A DNA stretch of 64,000 bases, taken from Herbaspirillum rubrisubalbicans (GTDB lineage: Bacteria; Pseudomonadota; Gammaproteobacteria; Burkholderiales; Burkholderiaceae_D). The stretch covers positions 4,216,001 to 4,280,000 of the forward strand of contig NZ_CP024996.1 in assembly GCF_003719195.1 (NCBI RefSeq), given 5' to 3'. Within the stretch, counting starts at the first letter, position 1; every line of letters begins with the position of its first letter. The notes beneath the pieces are model-generated. The model saw only the letters and a program-made list of their open reading frames with translations, was not told where the DNA came from and made no database searches. Position numbers and translations under genes: made by a program. This document shows, piece after piece, positions 10,253-19,144 of this stretch.

Positions 10253-10285
10253 AGAACCCGCTACTGTAGCGGGTTCTTCATTTTT
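10253..10285 (+). terminator. rho-independent terminator after rng
   Basis: A perfect 11-bp stem (AGAACCCGCTA / TAGCGGGTTCT) with a CTG loop is followed by TCATTTTT. It marks the edge between core genes and the accessory island. Confidence 0.92.
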
Positions 10286-10423
10286 GACACTTTATCCTTG
10301 TTTATACCAATATATCGCCCTAGCTACCCACTTGGGCAGCTCAGCGGGTAGCTGGAACGAACACTACTCTGATATTGCGCCAATTTCCTGGCCACTCATC
10401 CAGCTGACCTACTCCTAACGAAG

Positions 10424-10568
10424 GTGGGGGAAAAAATATCGAAAACGGATTCCACGAGCAAGCTTAGTGACCTTCAGTTGCGGAACTGGTTGCGAGATGG
10501 GAAAGCACTCGCAAAGTCCGATGGAGACGGACTTACGTTCACGTTATCTGCAAGTGGGATCGCAAGCT
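10424..10568 (+). pseudogene. N-terminal fragment of a P4-type integrase
   Basis: From a GTG at 10424 the frame encodes KLSDLQLRNWLRDGKALA followed by KSDGDGLTFTLSASGIASW. This matches the N-terminal arm-binding (DUF4102-type) domain of P4-family tyrosine integrases, where an L-x-D-x-Q-x-R start is followed by DGDGL. Similarity stops at the Trp codon near 10568, where sequence related to an IS3 transposase begins. No catalytic domain is present nearby, so this is a truncated relic that probably marks the integration end of an old island. Confidence 0.75.
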
Positions 10569-10700
10569 GGCGGGCTGATAGGAATTCCCCGCTCCTTGTA
10601 CCACTACGAATCTCCTCGTCCTGATGACGAGGAGCTGCATCAGCGTCTTTGCGAACTGGCAGCCATAAAGCCGATATGGCTATCGGCGTTTCCCTGATTC
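10568..10700 (+). pseudogene. fragment of an IS3-family transposase OrfB
   Basis: The frame beginning near 10568 reads GLIGIPRSLYHYESPRPDD then EELHQRLCELAAIK. This is the usual N-terminal part of IS3-family OrfB, in which helix-turn-helix-like sequence is followed by E-L-x-x-R-L. At about 10671 the frame is broken: a +1 shift continues RYGYRR, the next conserved IS3 block. Only about 45 codons remain and both IS ends are missing. It is fused directly to the integrase fragment. Confidence 0.7.
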
Positions 10701-10715
10701 GCTGTGCTTATTACG

Positions 10716-13700
10716 TTAACGAAGGCTTTTTAACCAAATCCTGAAGCTCTCAGAGAGATTGATTTTTAAAGCTGGTTCTGCGGCAAGAAGAATAGCAGCA
10801 ATACCATTCAGGCCGGGTACGCTCAACGTAGCACCAATTGCCGGCAGGTAGACATCGGGATTTTTAAAAGCGAACCGACGCTGCAGCATTTCTCTCCAAT
10901 GATGCTTTGCCCATCTAATTAAGTGACTTTCGACTGCGGGCTTAAAGCTTGATCGTGCTCCTACCTGCACAAATCGTAATGTCGACGCAAACAACTGCTC
11001 TGGCGTTTGATCCTTACCTCTAAGAACAGACTGAATCTCCTCTGCCACATAGCGTTGCAACGTATCCTCGGTCGCGTCGGGATCAATCGAAATCATCAGT
11101 TCAAGCACTTTACGCGCGCCTTTAGGCAGCACAATATTTTCAAGTGCAACTTGTAATGTCTTCAATGATTCACTGCGCCCGCTCATCGCTGCGTTCACTG
11201 CAAAGGTTTGGATAGCATCTATCGCATTACCTTCAATCCATTCGTCTTCCAGCTGAATTCCTTGTAGTGAAGGAATTTCTCCCTCCTTGGGAGAGATCGG
11301 TGAATCCGCTTTCATTTCCTCCCGCTTGGCATGAACCAGTGCATTGACATCCAACCAGGGTTTAATGAGCTGGGCAAACTCAACAGCATCCACCTTACGA
11401 ATAGTGTCTTCCAAGAAACGGTGCCTGGTTACAAACTCGAGGCTTGGATAAATCCGCCCGCCAATTCGCTTGTCCAATTCTGCCCGTGCTTCGATGGCGC
11501 TCGAGTGGTAAGACTTGATTGCGGCCCAAAGATGCCAGGAAGTCATTTTGCTTGTGCGAGGATGCTCCCGTATTGCAGCCGGCGGCTCGGGATTACTACA
11601 CATCCCGGCCTCAAAAACGGGCGGCTGATCATTGACCAGCACAGCGTGTCCGCTTTTTACGTGCGAATACATCCAAAGTAATCCATGGGGTATTACTCGG
11701 CGACAATAGACAGCACTCAGCGATGATTCGTCTTCCGTCTGCGGCATATCAGATAACACACTGTCGATTTCCGCAATAGCTGCATCAAAATTTCCAGCCT
11801 TGTACATGGCAAGCGCATGGTCTGCCCTTACCCCCAAGAACATCGGTTCCAGATTCTCACTGGCAACCTTCTCCGACGCGTCGATCGCCATTTGAAACCA
11901 CGCGGCGCATTTGGCCCAGTCATCAATCTTCGATGCACTGATCGCTGTTTCTCTACCAATAAAGAACTGTTCTAGAGGGCCATACATCGACAAGTCTGAT
12001 GACAACTGTTCGAATGCAGAGAGAGATTCAGCAAATTTTTTACCTCTAAAATAAATTCTTGCGCGCGCTCGTGTCGTAATAGCGTTGGCGCCGCATACCG
12101 AGTCAGCTAGCTCGAGCGCTTCCAAAGCTTGGTTTGTTTGATTTCCATACTCATCAAGCATGACACTTCGCGCTACGTGGAAATACAGAGCAAATTCTTT
12201 CTTCTCCCATTCCTCTACAAGCGTTGCGAGCCCAAGGAATGTGTCAGCAGCGCGTTGCCAATCGAGCGTGCCGGCCTTTAACTCAGCAAGCCAAGCCGCG
12301 TTGACAATCGAATGGCAAGCGTCAAGCGAGTCATTCGGCTCTAAAAAGTATTTTTCGCGCGCTTCCTTACTAAGCTTTCCAAGTTCGACGAATAGAGCGT
12401 ACTGCTTTTCTATCGTTTGAACGCCCATTGCCTGGGTCACAAAGAAGAGACTGGATACATTAACAGGTGCTCCACTCTCCTCTCTCTGGTGCTCCTCTGC
12501 ACCCGCCATGACAGATTGGAACTGGGTATTAGAGCTTGTCAGCTCGTGGTGTCGCTCAAGGAGTCCGATGGGATTGGGCAGTACACTTGCAAGATTATTT
12601 GAAATGAGTACTTTACTAAGAACTAGATACTCAAATACTGCTCGCTCATCATCGTTTGGCGCATTTTTAATTTCCTCGCACAGCACCCTCCATGTAGAGA
12701 GCTGCAATTCTTCTGATTTACGCTCAGCGAGCAGCAAAAGTTGCGCAAATCTTAAATAACGTGAAGTGTGAGGATTACGTGGATAGATCAGAACGTCAGT
12801 CGGTTCGCCGACAAGACTGGGGATCCAATCAGCAATTGCACTTGGTTTCCTCATTCCTTCAGCTATGATTGCAAGGGCCATTTTTAACAATACCCAGTCT
12901 GCATGGCCTCTTTTTGCATGTAAATAAATAGCATTTGCTTTCTCAGCTTGGATCGCTTCATTGCCGGCCAGTACCTCGGCAGCGCGGCAATGAATAGCTT
13001 GCTGTTCCTGGCTATCCAATACCTCTTCGCCCGCACGTTCCACAAGTGGTGATATTCGCAGGCGCTCCGCTCCCACGTCGTCAATCCATGGTCCTACGAG
13101 CTGATCCAAACTTTCTCCAGCAAGGCGGATGGCTGGATCTATCCCACCTATTTGCAGAGCCAATGCTCGATCAAATCGACCGATCAGCAGGCTGAGTCGA
13201 TATAAGAGCGTTCGAGTATTCTCATCGAACCGATCAATCAGCGATCTGCGCAATTGACGCTGATCAGATTTCAGATCCGCTTGGATGTTTTCGATATTTG
13301 TGACGGCTTGGCTACTCTCCAACTCCGCCCATCCAATACTCTTGGCATAGGCCATGAATGCGCGCACCAGTTGGGGATGCCCATTTCCGCCATAGACATA
13401 CGCTAAAAACGCTGCACGCTCTGAGCCTCCTGCTTTAAGCACTAATTCTGCTACTTCTTCAAAACTAAGATTTTCTACTGGGACCGATGGCAAAACCTCG
13501 ATACCAAGACGATCTGCAACTGCCTTAGAGGGCTGCCTATAGCATGTAACAATACATGCACCATCCTGCCTTTTGATAGCGAGCAGGAGTCGAGCCATTT
13601 TCAGCGTGACAGCAGATGTTTCCAGCTCATTCAGATCATCAACGATAATCCCTTCAAAGCTACGAGACACAATCTGCCCTATCACCGTATCAATGCGCCG

Positions 13701-14762
13701 GCATATCTCGACGGCAGGCATATCCCGCAGATCAAGAATAAGCCAACGCCCCTCGTATCGAGAGGCGACCATGCGGGCAGCGAGTGTTTTACCGAGGCCG
13801 CTCCCTCCTGCAAGGACTAAAAATTGATGCTGGTGCAATAAGCCCAGTGCAGATGTGATGAGCGACTGCCTCGGCACGATGAGGGATGGGAATGGCAGAT
13901 TTTCAACAGGTTCAAGAAGAGATGTTGGCTGCAAGACATTCCTGTTGGCCGTCGCGGGTAGTTGCTCAGACAGCAAACGAACTAACAGCGCATTCGGCAC
14001 CGGAGTCTGAGTATGCGATTCACAAAGCTTTAACAGATCCGCAGTGCGTAAACGTCGCTCGGACTGTGGCTTAACGATGGCATCCAAAACTTCACATAGC
14101 ACCCTATCCGTAAGACCCTTACAATCGGTCGGCGACAATCCAAATCGCTCTGAAGCAAATTCAATTATTGAAGCATCGAGCTGTTCGGTAATTCCCGCCA
14201 GATCCTCCTGCTGACAATCCCAATGAATTTGCCTTAATAGCTCACCTCTTAGCTGTTCGTCATTGCGAGTTTGAATAAATTGACGCACCTTGTCTGATGA
14301 CAAAGCGCTCAATAGAGCCCTCCTGAGTGGAGCGACGTCTGCTCCGGCTGCTGCCAGGCGCCAATATTCCAACACTCCTTGTCCGTTCACCCGATCGGCG
14401 TGATCCCGCTCTTTCCCCAGACTTGCGGTCGTCAGAAAATGGAAGCTCACCCGGCGGTTAGTATTGCGCTCGACCAAATCGACATACGCGTCTAGCGCTT
14501 CGGAGACATCAGCGTTATTGATCGTCAATGACCCAGAATTCGCCGTATCTTTAACCTGCACACCTTTTAGCGCGTCTTCTGTTGCAATCGCATAATCCTC
14601 AGCAACTTCAAGATGTAGCTCTTCTCCAGCTTTTAAGCCAATCCAAGCCAATGCACTAACTCGCAACTGATAGGCGTAACCTCTTAGAGAGGCAATTGCC
14701 TGACGCCGAGGATCCCCTTCTGGGGCAGAGATCAGGTCAGGACCTGCAGAAAAAACTGTCAT
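10716..14762 (-). CDS. STAND NTPase with N-terminal Cap4/DUF4297-like nuclease domain (putative anti-phage effector)
   Basis: A 1348-aa multidomain protein. Residues about 15-110 resemble the Cap4/DUF4297 dsDNA endonuclease class: RRQAIASLRGYAYQLRVSAL, acidic residues in EVAEDYAIA (about 52-58) and the catalytic-type GVQVKD (68-72). A P-loop NTPase of STAND type follows, with Walker A GGSGLGKT at 319-326 and Walker B GIIVDDLNE at 371-379. The long C-terminal half is helical and TPR-like, suitable as a ligand sensor. This order matches Avs-type or NACHT-like defence proteins, though it is shorter than typical Avs. The start at 14762 follows GAGAGA; a TTG at 14789 is an alternative. Base composition is AT-richer than the flanking genes. 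Function is inferred from architecture only. Confidence 0.75.
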   Translation of the reverse strand: MTVFSAGPDLISAPEGDPRRQAIASLRGYAYQLRVSALAWIGLKAGEELHLEVAEDYAIATEDALKGVQVKDTANSGSLTINNADVSEALDAYVDLVERNTNRRVSFHFLTTASLGKERDHADRVNGQGVLEYWRLAAAGADVAPLRRALLSALSSDKVRQFIQTRNDEQLRGELLRQIHWDCQQEDLAGITEQLDASIIEFASERFGLSPTDCKGLTDRVLCEVLDAIVKPQSERRLRTADLLKLCESHTQTPVPNALLVRLLSEQLPATANRNVLQPTSLLEPVENLPFPSLIVPRQSLITSALGLLHQHQFLVLAGGSGLGKTLAARMVASRYEGRWLILDLRDMPAVEICRRIDTVIGQIVSRSFEGIIVDDLNELETSAVTLKMARLLLAIKRQDGACIVTCYRQPSKAVADRLGIEVLPSVPVENLSFEEVAELVLKAGGSERAAFLAYVYGGNGHPQLVRAFMAYAKSIGWAELESSQAVTNIENIQADLKSDQRQLRRSLIDRFDENTRTLLYRLSLLIGRFDRALALQIGGIDPAIRLAGESLDQLVGPWIDDVGAERLRISPLVERAGEEVLDSQEQQAIHCRAAEVLAGNEAIQAEKANAIYLHAKRGHADWVLLKMALAIIAEGMRKPSAIADWIPSLVGEPTDVLIYPRNPHTSRYLRFAQLLLLAERKSEELQLSTWRVLCEEIKNAPNDDERAVFEYLVLSKVLISNNLASVLPNPIGLLERHHELTSSNTQFQSVMAGAEEHQREESGAPVNVSSLFFVTQAMGVQTIEKQYALFVELGKLSKEAREKYFLEPNDSLDACHSIVNAAWLAELKAGTLDWQRAADTFLGLATLVEEWEKKEFALYFHVARSVMLDEYGNQTNQALEALELADSVCGANAITTRARARIYFRGKKFAESLSAFEQLSSDLSMYGPLEQFFIGRETAISASKIDDWAKCAAWFQMAIDASEKVASENLEPMFLGVRADHALAMYKAGNFDAAIAEIDSVLSDMPQTEDESSLSAVYCRRVIPHGLLWMYSHVKSGHAVLVNDQPPVFEAGMCSNPEPPAAIREHPRTSKMTSWHLWAAIKSYHSSAIEARAELDKRIGGRIYPSLEFVTRHRFLEDTIRKVDAVEFAQLIKPWLDVNALVHAKREEMKADSPISPKEGEIPSLQGIQLEDEWIEGNAIDAIQTFAVNAAMSGRSESLKTLQVALENIVLPKGARKVLELMISIDPDATEDTLQRYVAEEIQSVLRGKDQTPEQLFASTLRFVQVGARSSFKPAVESHLIRWAKHHWREMLQRRFAFKNPDVYLPAIGATLSVPGLNGIAAILLAAEPALKINLSESFRIWLKSLR

Positions 14763-14999
14763 ATCTAATCTCTCAAGATCGAGGCACAAAATTCATCGCC
14801 CATGCTTATTCACGCACTTCGAATAGGGCGTAGATGGGACTGCTTTGGGATTACCGTCCACGCCTTTTCGAGTTCGGGAAGCCCTCCCGACTTGGTGCTC
14901 AAGCTCATTTCGTCCTTATTCCTTTCGACCAATTCGAATATTCAGTGTGAGTAAACACATGCCGGATATCGATCCATCATCCTGATGTGAATATCGCCG

Positions 15000-16310
15000 C
15001 TACACCGCCTCAACAGCCTCACTGGCATTCTCAAAAGGAAGATAGCCCTTATAGACCAATTGGTAGCGAACCACTGACGGGTGTACCGCATATCGACGAG
15101 CGACCTCTTCCATGTCCTCAGGCGTGGGATTGGCCACATCCAGTTCTCTCTGTATGTCATCAAAGGGGCACAGCAAACTGTTTGCAAAGGCGCGCTGGAA
15201 TCGTTGTCGGTCGCTTTTCGAGCGGCTCACGATGCCAAAATGCTCCTCCTGTGCCCACACGGCGTCCCCTAGCTGACGCATCAACTCAAAGCGTAGCGAT
15301 ACCGGCACTTTGTTTTGGAGCGCGACACGCGATTTGCCCTGGCCATCGATGCGGGCGGTATAGGGCAGTTTCCTCGCTGTTGCGGTGGCGGCTTTGATAT
15401 CGTCCCAGCGAATCTTGAGCAGTGCCGTCAATTCGTCATTGTTAAGCGGCCCGCGCACGATACCGATGATTTCTCGGAGATGGTCAGCGGCAACTTCAGC
15501 CATCCGCCACGGACTGACAGCGCTTGGCAAAGCCTGGTCGGACAAAAATTCACTGATCTCTGCGGCCATACCAAGATCAATCTCCAAGGTCGATGCCTTG
15601 GTGGCTTCGATCACCGTGTGCAATGTCTGTGGACAGTTCGCACCTGGAACTGCGCGTGCGGCTTCTTCAACGCCGTTTTCACCAGCAATCGCTTCCAAGT
15701 CAACCAAGGCATTGATCACCGCGTCCGGCGCCATGTCGGCATCGAACCCCAGACAAGCCTCCAGCCGCCTCCAGCCGGCCAGCTCCGGGTCGTTACGTTC
15801 TCTGGCGATTTGGGCGACCAGGGTTTGAAGAGCCTCGCCATCAGCCATCTTCGCGCAATGACCAAGAATCGCAGCCAACAGCGCATCCAGCTCCCTTTCA
15901 TAGTCATCCGCGGGCACCACACCGACTGGAAAATCAAAATAAGCCTGTGGACCACCCACTGTCTTTTTCCCGACACTTGGAGCAAAAGCGATGCGATCGC
16001 CAACGCTGTAAATCATGACGCGCGGCCAGAGCTCACCACCAGCGGCAGAATTCAACTCATGACGCAAACGCCAATCGATCGACGGAAGGCCATTCCCGCT
16101 AAGGGTTTCCCAACGCAGGCGCCACCAGTTATCCGCCAGCCAGAATGCAAGGGTGGTGGCCGAAGCACGAAAGTAATCACGATTGGTCCCTTTACCAATA
16201 TCCGCAATTCTTGAAATCACCGTGTGGCCGAGTTGCAATCTGAACTCGGCCACATCGTCAGTGGGATCTGGCCAGTTGGCCGAAAAAGTGAAAGAGCGAG
16301 AGGTATTCAT
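15000..16310 (-). CDS. ImmA/IrrE-like protein lacking the HExxH metal site
   Basis: A 436-aa protein. Its C-terminal 100 residues have the layout of ImmA/IrrE peptidases: a helix LRFELMRQLGDAVW, a FANSLLCPFDDI segment, then an EVARRYAVHPSVVRYQL helix-turn-helix-like end. Where active members carry H-E-x-x-H, this protein has R-Q-L-G-D (residues 345-349), so zinc-dependent proteolysis is unlikely. The N-terminal 330 residues are of unknown fold and include the aromatic stretch FWLADNWWRLRWE. Its ATG overlaps the stop of the upstream 180-aa gene (ATGA), which indicates cotranslation. About 240 bp separate it from the downstream STAND gene. The family call is moderate. Confidence 0.6.
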   Translation of the reverse strand: MNTSRSFTFSANWPDPTDDVAEFRLQLGHTVISRIADIGKGTNRDYFRASATTLAFWLADNWWRLRWETLSGNGLPSIDWRLRHELNSAAGGELWPRVMIYSVGDRIAFAPSVGKKTVGGPQAYFDFPVGVVPADDYERELDALLAAILGHCAKMADGEALQTLVAQIARERNDPELAGWRRLEACLGFDADMAPDAVINALVDLEAIAGENGVEEAARAVPGANCPQTLHTVIEATKASTLEIDLGMAAEISEFLSDQALPSAVSPWRMAEVAADHLREIIGIVRGPLNNDELTALLKIRWDDIKAATATARKLPYTARIDGQGKSRVALQNKVPVSLRFELMRQLGDAVWAQEEHFGIVSRSKSDRQRFQRAFANSLLCPFDDIQRELDVANPTPEDMEEVARRYAVHPSVVRYQLVYKGYLPFENASEAVEAV

Positions 16311-16849
16311 CGATAAAAGGCTTCTGCCGCGGCAATAGCTGATGCCAACCCGGCATCATGGAAGTTTGCAAGACCCATTTCAGCATTGAGAACCGCCCTG
16401 GCGCGCACTAAAACATGGCGTGCAAATGCATCGTCAGGCAGTATCGGATAGCCGTGATACTGAAACTGTCCTGCATTGGTAATACGTAGCTCGTAAATCC
16501 AACCAGTGTCAGACAGTGTCCACAGCAAGCTCGGTGCACCTTTATTGTCTTGCTCAGACCAAAGCCCCAGTTTGACTGCCCTCGCTAAGAGCAAGGGGAT
16601 CTGCCCCCATTGGCTCTGATCAAAATTTGCATGTTCGTCGCAGTACGTCCGCTCAACATCTTGTCCCTGATAAGGTGCCAATCCGTACGCGACTGGATGG
16701 AATTTATGCTTGGCCGAAGGCCCATAGGACACTTGCCCTGAGAGTGCCAATCTCTGGCTCAACGTGGGCACGGCAGCAATCAACTTGCGATGTGGATTAT
16801 TTCGAGACCGCGAAACCACGACTCTTGAAGGCGGTTTTTTTCTTGCCAT
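16307..16849 (-). CDS. unrecognised 180-aa protein, first gene of the island operon
   Basis: I do not recognise the family. The N-terminus is basic (MARKKPPSRVVVSRSRN). The middle holds acidic and aromatic stretches (YCDEHANFDQSQWGQIPLLL, LWTLSDTGWIYELRITN), and the end is helical and Ala-rich. There is no signal peptide or membrane segment. It is translationally coupled to the ImmA/IrrE-like gene (4-bp overlap), as in toxin-antitoxin or effector-regulator pairs. A GAGTGAG-like ribosome binding site precedes the ATG, and an 8-bp inverted repeat lies about 25 bp upstream. Confidence 0.6.
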   Translation of the reverse strand: MARKKPPSRVVVSRSRNNPHRKLIAAVPTLSQRLALSGQVSYGPSAKHKFHPVAYGLAPYQGQDVERTYCDEHANFDQSQWGQIPLLLARAVKLGLWSEQDNKGAPSLLWTLSDTGWIYELRITNAGQFQYHGYPILPDDAFARHVLVRARAVLNAEMGLANFHDAGLASAIAAAEAFYR

Positions 16850-16870
16850 TACTCACTCTTCATCATTAGC

Positions 16871-16903
16871 GCCGCACGCATGTCGCGTCAATCAACGTGC
16901 GGC
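16871..16903. promoter_or_regulatory. inverted repeat in the island operon promoter
   Basis: GCCGCACG (16871-16878) and CGTGCGGC (16896-16903) form a perfect 8-bp dyad 22 bp upstream of the 180-aa gene. Between the arms the minus strand carries TTGATTGACG, with GCTAAT downstream, which could form a weak sigma-70 promoter. A dyad over a promoter suggests an operator, possibly for autoregulation. Confidence 0.4.
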
Positions 16904-17399
16904 CGGTCATGGATCGAGAACCTGTAGTCGCACTTCTTTTACTGGATTTTGCCGTGAGTTGCGATATTGCTAGGCTGAGCGTGGCTCATTTTAGCGCAAT
17001 CACCCCTCAGGGGCTCGCCATTAGTGCTGAAGAAATGAGCATCGGATCCATTCAGGAAAACATTCACATTCTTATCCATTTAACATTATCCCGATCTCAT
17101 CGCCGCGCAGGTCAACGGCCACAGCACATGCATTACAATGCGCACTCTTTTAGCTGGCCAGCGACGCTTTCTCTCTTTCCATGCCCACCCATACGTCCCT
17201 TGCAGTCTTCCTCCTATCGGCAATTTCACGGCGCATTGCCAGTGTTTTTCGTTCCCGAGGCGCAACAACGGCGTGATGATACCGGACCTCCCGATGCTGA
17301 TCTTGTCGTCAGGCTCCCAGGAAGTGCCTGCCAGACCGGCGAACACGGCATAATCTCTCTTTTTCGTCTCTGCACGACCTGCAAGCAAGGATTCCCCCG
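16904..17399. other. island edge / upstream region of msbA, no gene recognised
   Basis: No open frame here shows family motifs. A TACAAT at 17132-17137 could be a -10 element for msbA, but the -35 is poor. I see no attachment-site repeat matching the left island edge, so the exact right boundary of the island is undefined. Confidence 0.4.
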
Positions 17400-19142
17400 A
17401 TGCTGTCCAACAACATGAAACGCCTGGCGGCCCTGCACTGGCCCTACAAGAAGAGGCTGTCCCTGGCATTCATTGCCATGATCGTCACCGCCGCCACCGA
17501 ACCGGTGGTGCCCTATATCTTCCAGGTGCTGCTGGACAAGGGCTTCGTGGGCAAGCCAGCCTTTTCGCTGTGGCTGGTACCGGCGGCGGTGATCGGCATC
17601 TTCTTCATCCGCGGCATCGCCACCTTTACCAGCTCCTACATGATGACCTGGGTCTCCACCCGCATCCTGAATGAACTGCGGCGCCAGATGTTCGCCCGGA
17701 TGCTGGACCTGCCGCTGCACTTCTATGCCACCAATACCGTGGGCAAGGTCATCAACTCCATGATGTTCGAGGTGCAGCAGATCATCGACATGGTGACCAA
17801 GGTATTCACCTCCATCCTGCGCTCGGCCCTGACGGTGCTGGGTCTGCTGGCTTGGCTGCTGTACCTGAACTGGGTGCTGACCATCGTCACCCTGGTGCTG
17901 CTGCCGCTGGTGACGCTGGTGGTGCGTACCACCGGCAAGCGCCTCAAGAAACTCAACCGCGATTCGCTGGCGGTCAATGCCGAGATGACCCAGGTGATCG
18001 AGGAAACCACGCGCGCCCAGCAGGTCATCAAGATCTTCGGCGGCCAGGACTACGAGAAGGAACGCTTCAACCGCCGCGCCGAGAACCTGCGCAGCTATAC
18101 CATGCGCATGACGGCCGCCTTCTCTTCCACGGTGCCCATCACCCAGCTCATGACCGCCACCGCCGTGGCCGTGGTGATCGTGATGGCCCTGATCCAGTCG
18201 GGCAATGGCCAGATCACCGTGGGCGGCTTCGTGTCCTTCATTACGGCCATGCTGATGCTGCTCACGCCCTTGAAGCAACTGGCCGAGATCAACGGCCCTC
18301 TGCAACGCGGCATGGCCGCGGCCGAAGAAGTCTACAAGCTCATCGACAAGACCACCGAACGCACCACCGGCCAAGCCTTGAGCGGGCGTGCTACCGGCCG
18401 GCTGGATTTCGTCGAGGTCGGCTTTACCTATCCCGGTCACGAACAACTGGCGCTCAAGAACATCAACCTGCACGTCGAGGCTGGCGAGACCATCGCCTTC
18501 GTGGGTATGTCCGGTGGCGGCAAGTCCACCCTGGTAAGCCTGATCCCCGGCTTCTACTCCTGCACGGCCGGCGAGATCCGGCTCGATGGCCGCGACATCG
18601 AGACCATCTCGCTGGAGAGCCTGCGGCGCCAGATCGCCATGGTCAACCAGAACACCGTGCTCTTCGACGATACCCTGGCGGCCAACATCGCCTACGGTGA
18701 TGCCACGCCGGACCCGGCGCGCATCGAGGCCGCCGTGGAAGCCGCGCACCTGGGCGACGTGGTGGCCGGTCTGGCCGAGGGCTTGCAGACCCGCTTGGGC
18801 GACAATGGTTCGCGCCTGTCGGGTGGCCAGCGCCAGCGTGTGGCCATTGCCCGCGCCATCTACAAGGATGCGCCCATCCTGATCCTGGACGAAGCCACCT
18901 CGGCGCTGGATACCGAATCCGAACGCGCCGTGCAGGCCGCGCTGGAGCGGTTGATGCAAGGCCGCACCACCTTCGTCATCGCCCACCGCCTGTCCACCAT
19001 CGAACGCGCCGATCGCATCGTGGTGCTGGCGCATGGCCAGATCGCCGAGATCGGCACCCATCAGGAGCTGCTGCAAAAGGAAGGCGTCTACGCCAACCTG
19101 TACCGCCTGCAGTTCTCCCAGCAAAAGGAAGCCTCCCTCTGA
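17400..19142 (+). CDS. msbA: lipid A export ATP-binding/permease protein
   Basis: MsbA is a homodimeric inner-membrane ABC exporter that flips lipid A-core from the cytoplasmic to the periplasmic leaflet. The 580-aa half-transporter has an N-terminal membrane domain with about six TM helices (for example VVPYIFQVLL and VLTIVTLVLLPLVTLVV) and a C-terminal ATPase with Walker A GMSGGGKST, signature LSGGQRQRVAIARA and Walker B ILILDEATSALD. AAGGA precedes the ATG. Three glycosyltransferase genes and a convergent O-antigen ligase follow, which supports an LPS role over other ABC exporters. Confidence 0.9.
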   Translation: MLSNNMKRLAALHWPYKKRLSLAFIAMIVTAATEPVVPYIFQVLLDKGFVGKPAFSLWLVPAAVIGIFFIRGIATFTSSYMMTWVSTRILNELRRQMFARMLDLPLHFYATNTVGKVINSMMFEVQQIIDMVTKVFTSILRSALTVLGLLAWLLYLNWVLTIVTLVLLPLVTLVVRTTGKRLKKLNRDSLAVNAEMTQVIEETTRAQQVIKIFGGQDYEKERFNRRAENLRSYTMRMTAAFSSTVPITQLMTATAVAVVIVMALIQSGNGQITVGGFVSFITAMLMLLTPLKQLAEINGPLQRGMAAAEEVYKLIDKTTERTTGQALSGRATGRLDFVEVGFTYPGHEQLALKNINLHVEAGETIAFVGMSGGGKSTLVSLIPGFYSCTAGEIRLDGRDIETISLESLRRQIAMVNQNTVLFDDTLAANIAYGDATPDPARIEAAVEAAHLGDVVAGLAEGLQTRLGDNGSRLSGGQRQRVAIARAIYKDAPILILDEATSALDTESERAVQAALERLMQGRTTFVIAHRLSTIERADRIVVLAHGQIAEIGTHQELLQKEGVYANLYRLQFSQQKEASL

Positions 19143-19144
19143 GC

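Noticed and set aside
10322..10353. tRNA-like stretch GGGCAGCTCAGCGGGTAG with AGCTACCC/GGGTAGCT arms
   Set aside because: The arms form a simple 8-bp hairpin, but no anticodon arm, TpsiC arm or acceptor stem could be drawn. Not a tRNA.
16897..17418. 173-codon plus-strand frame upstream of msbA
   Set aside because: No ribosome binding site, no recognisable domain, Cys- and Pro-rich shadow-type composition, and it overlaps the msbA start.
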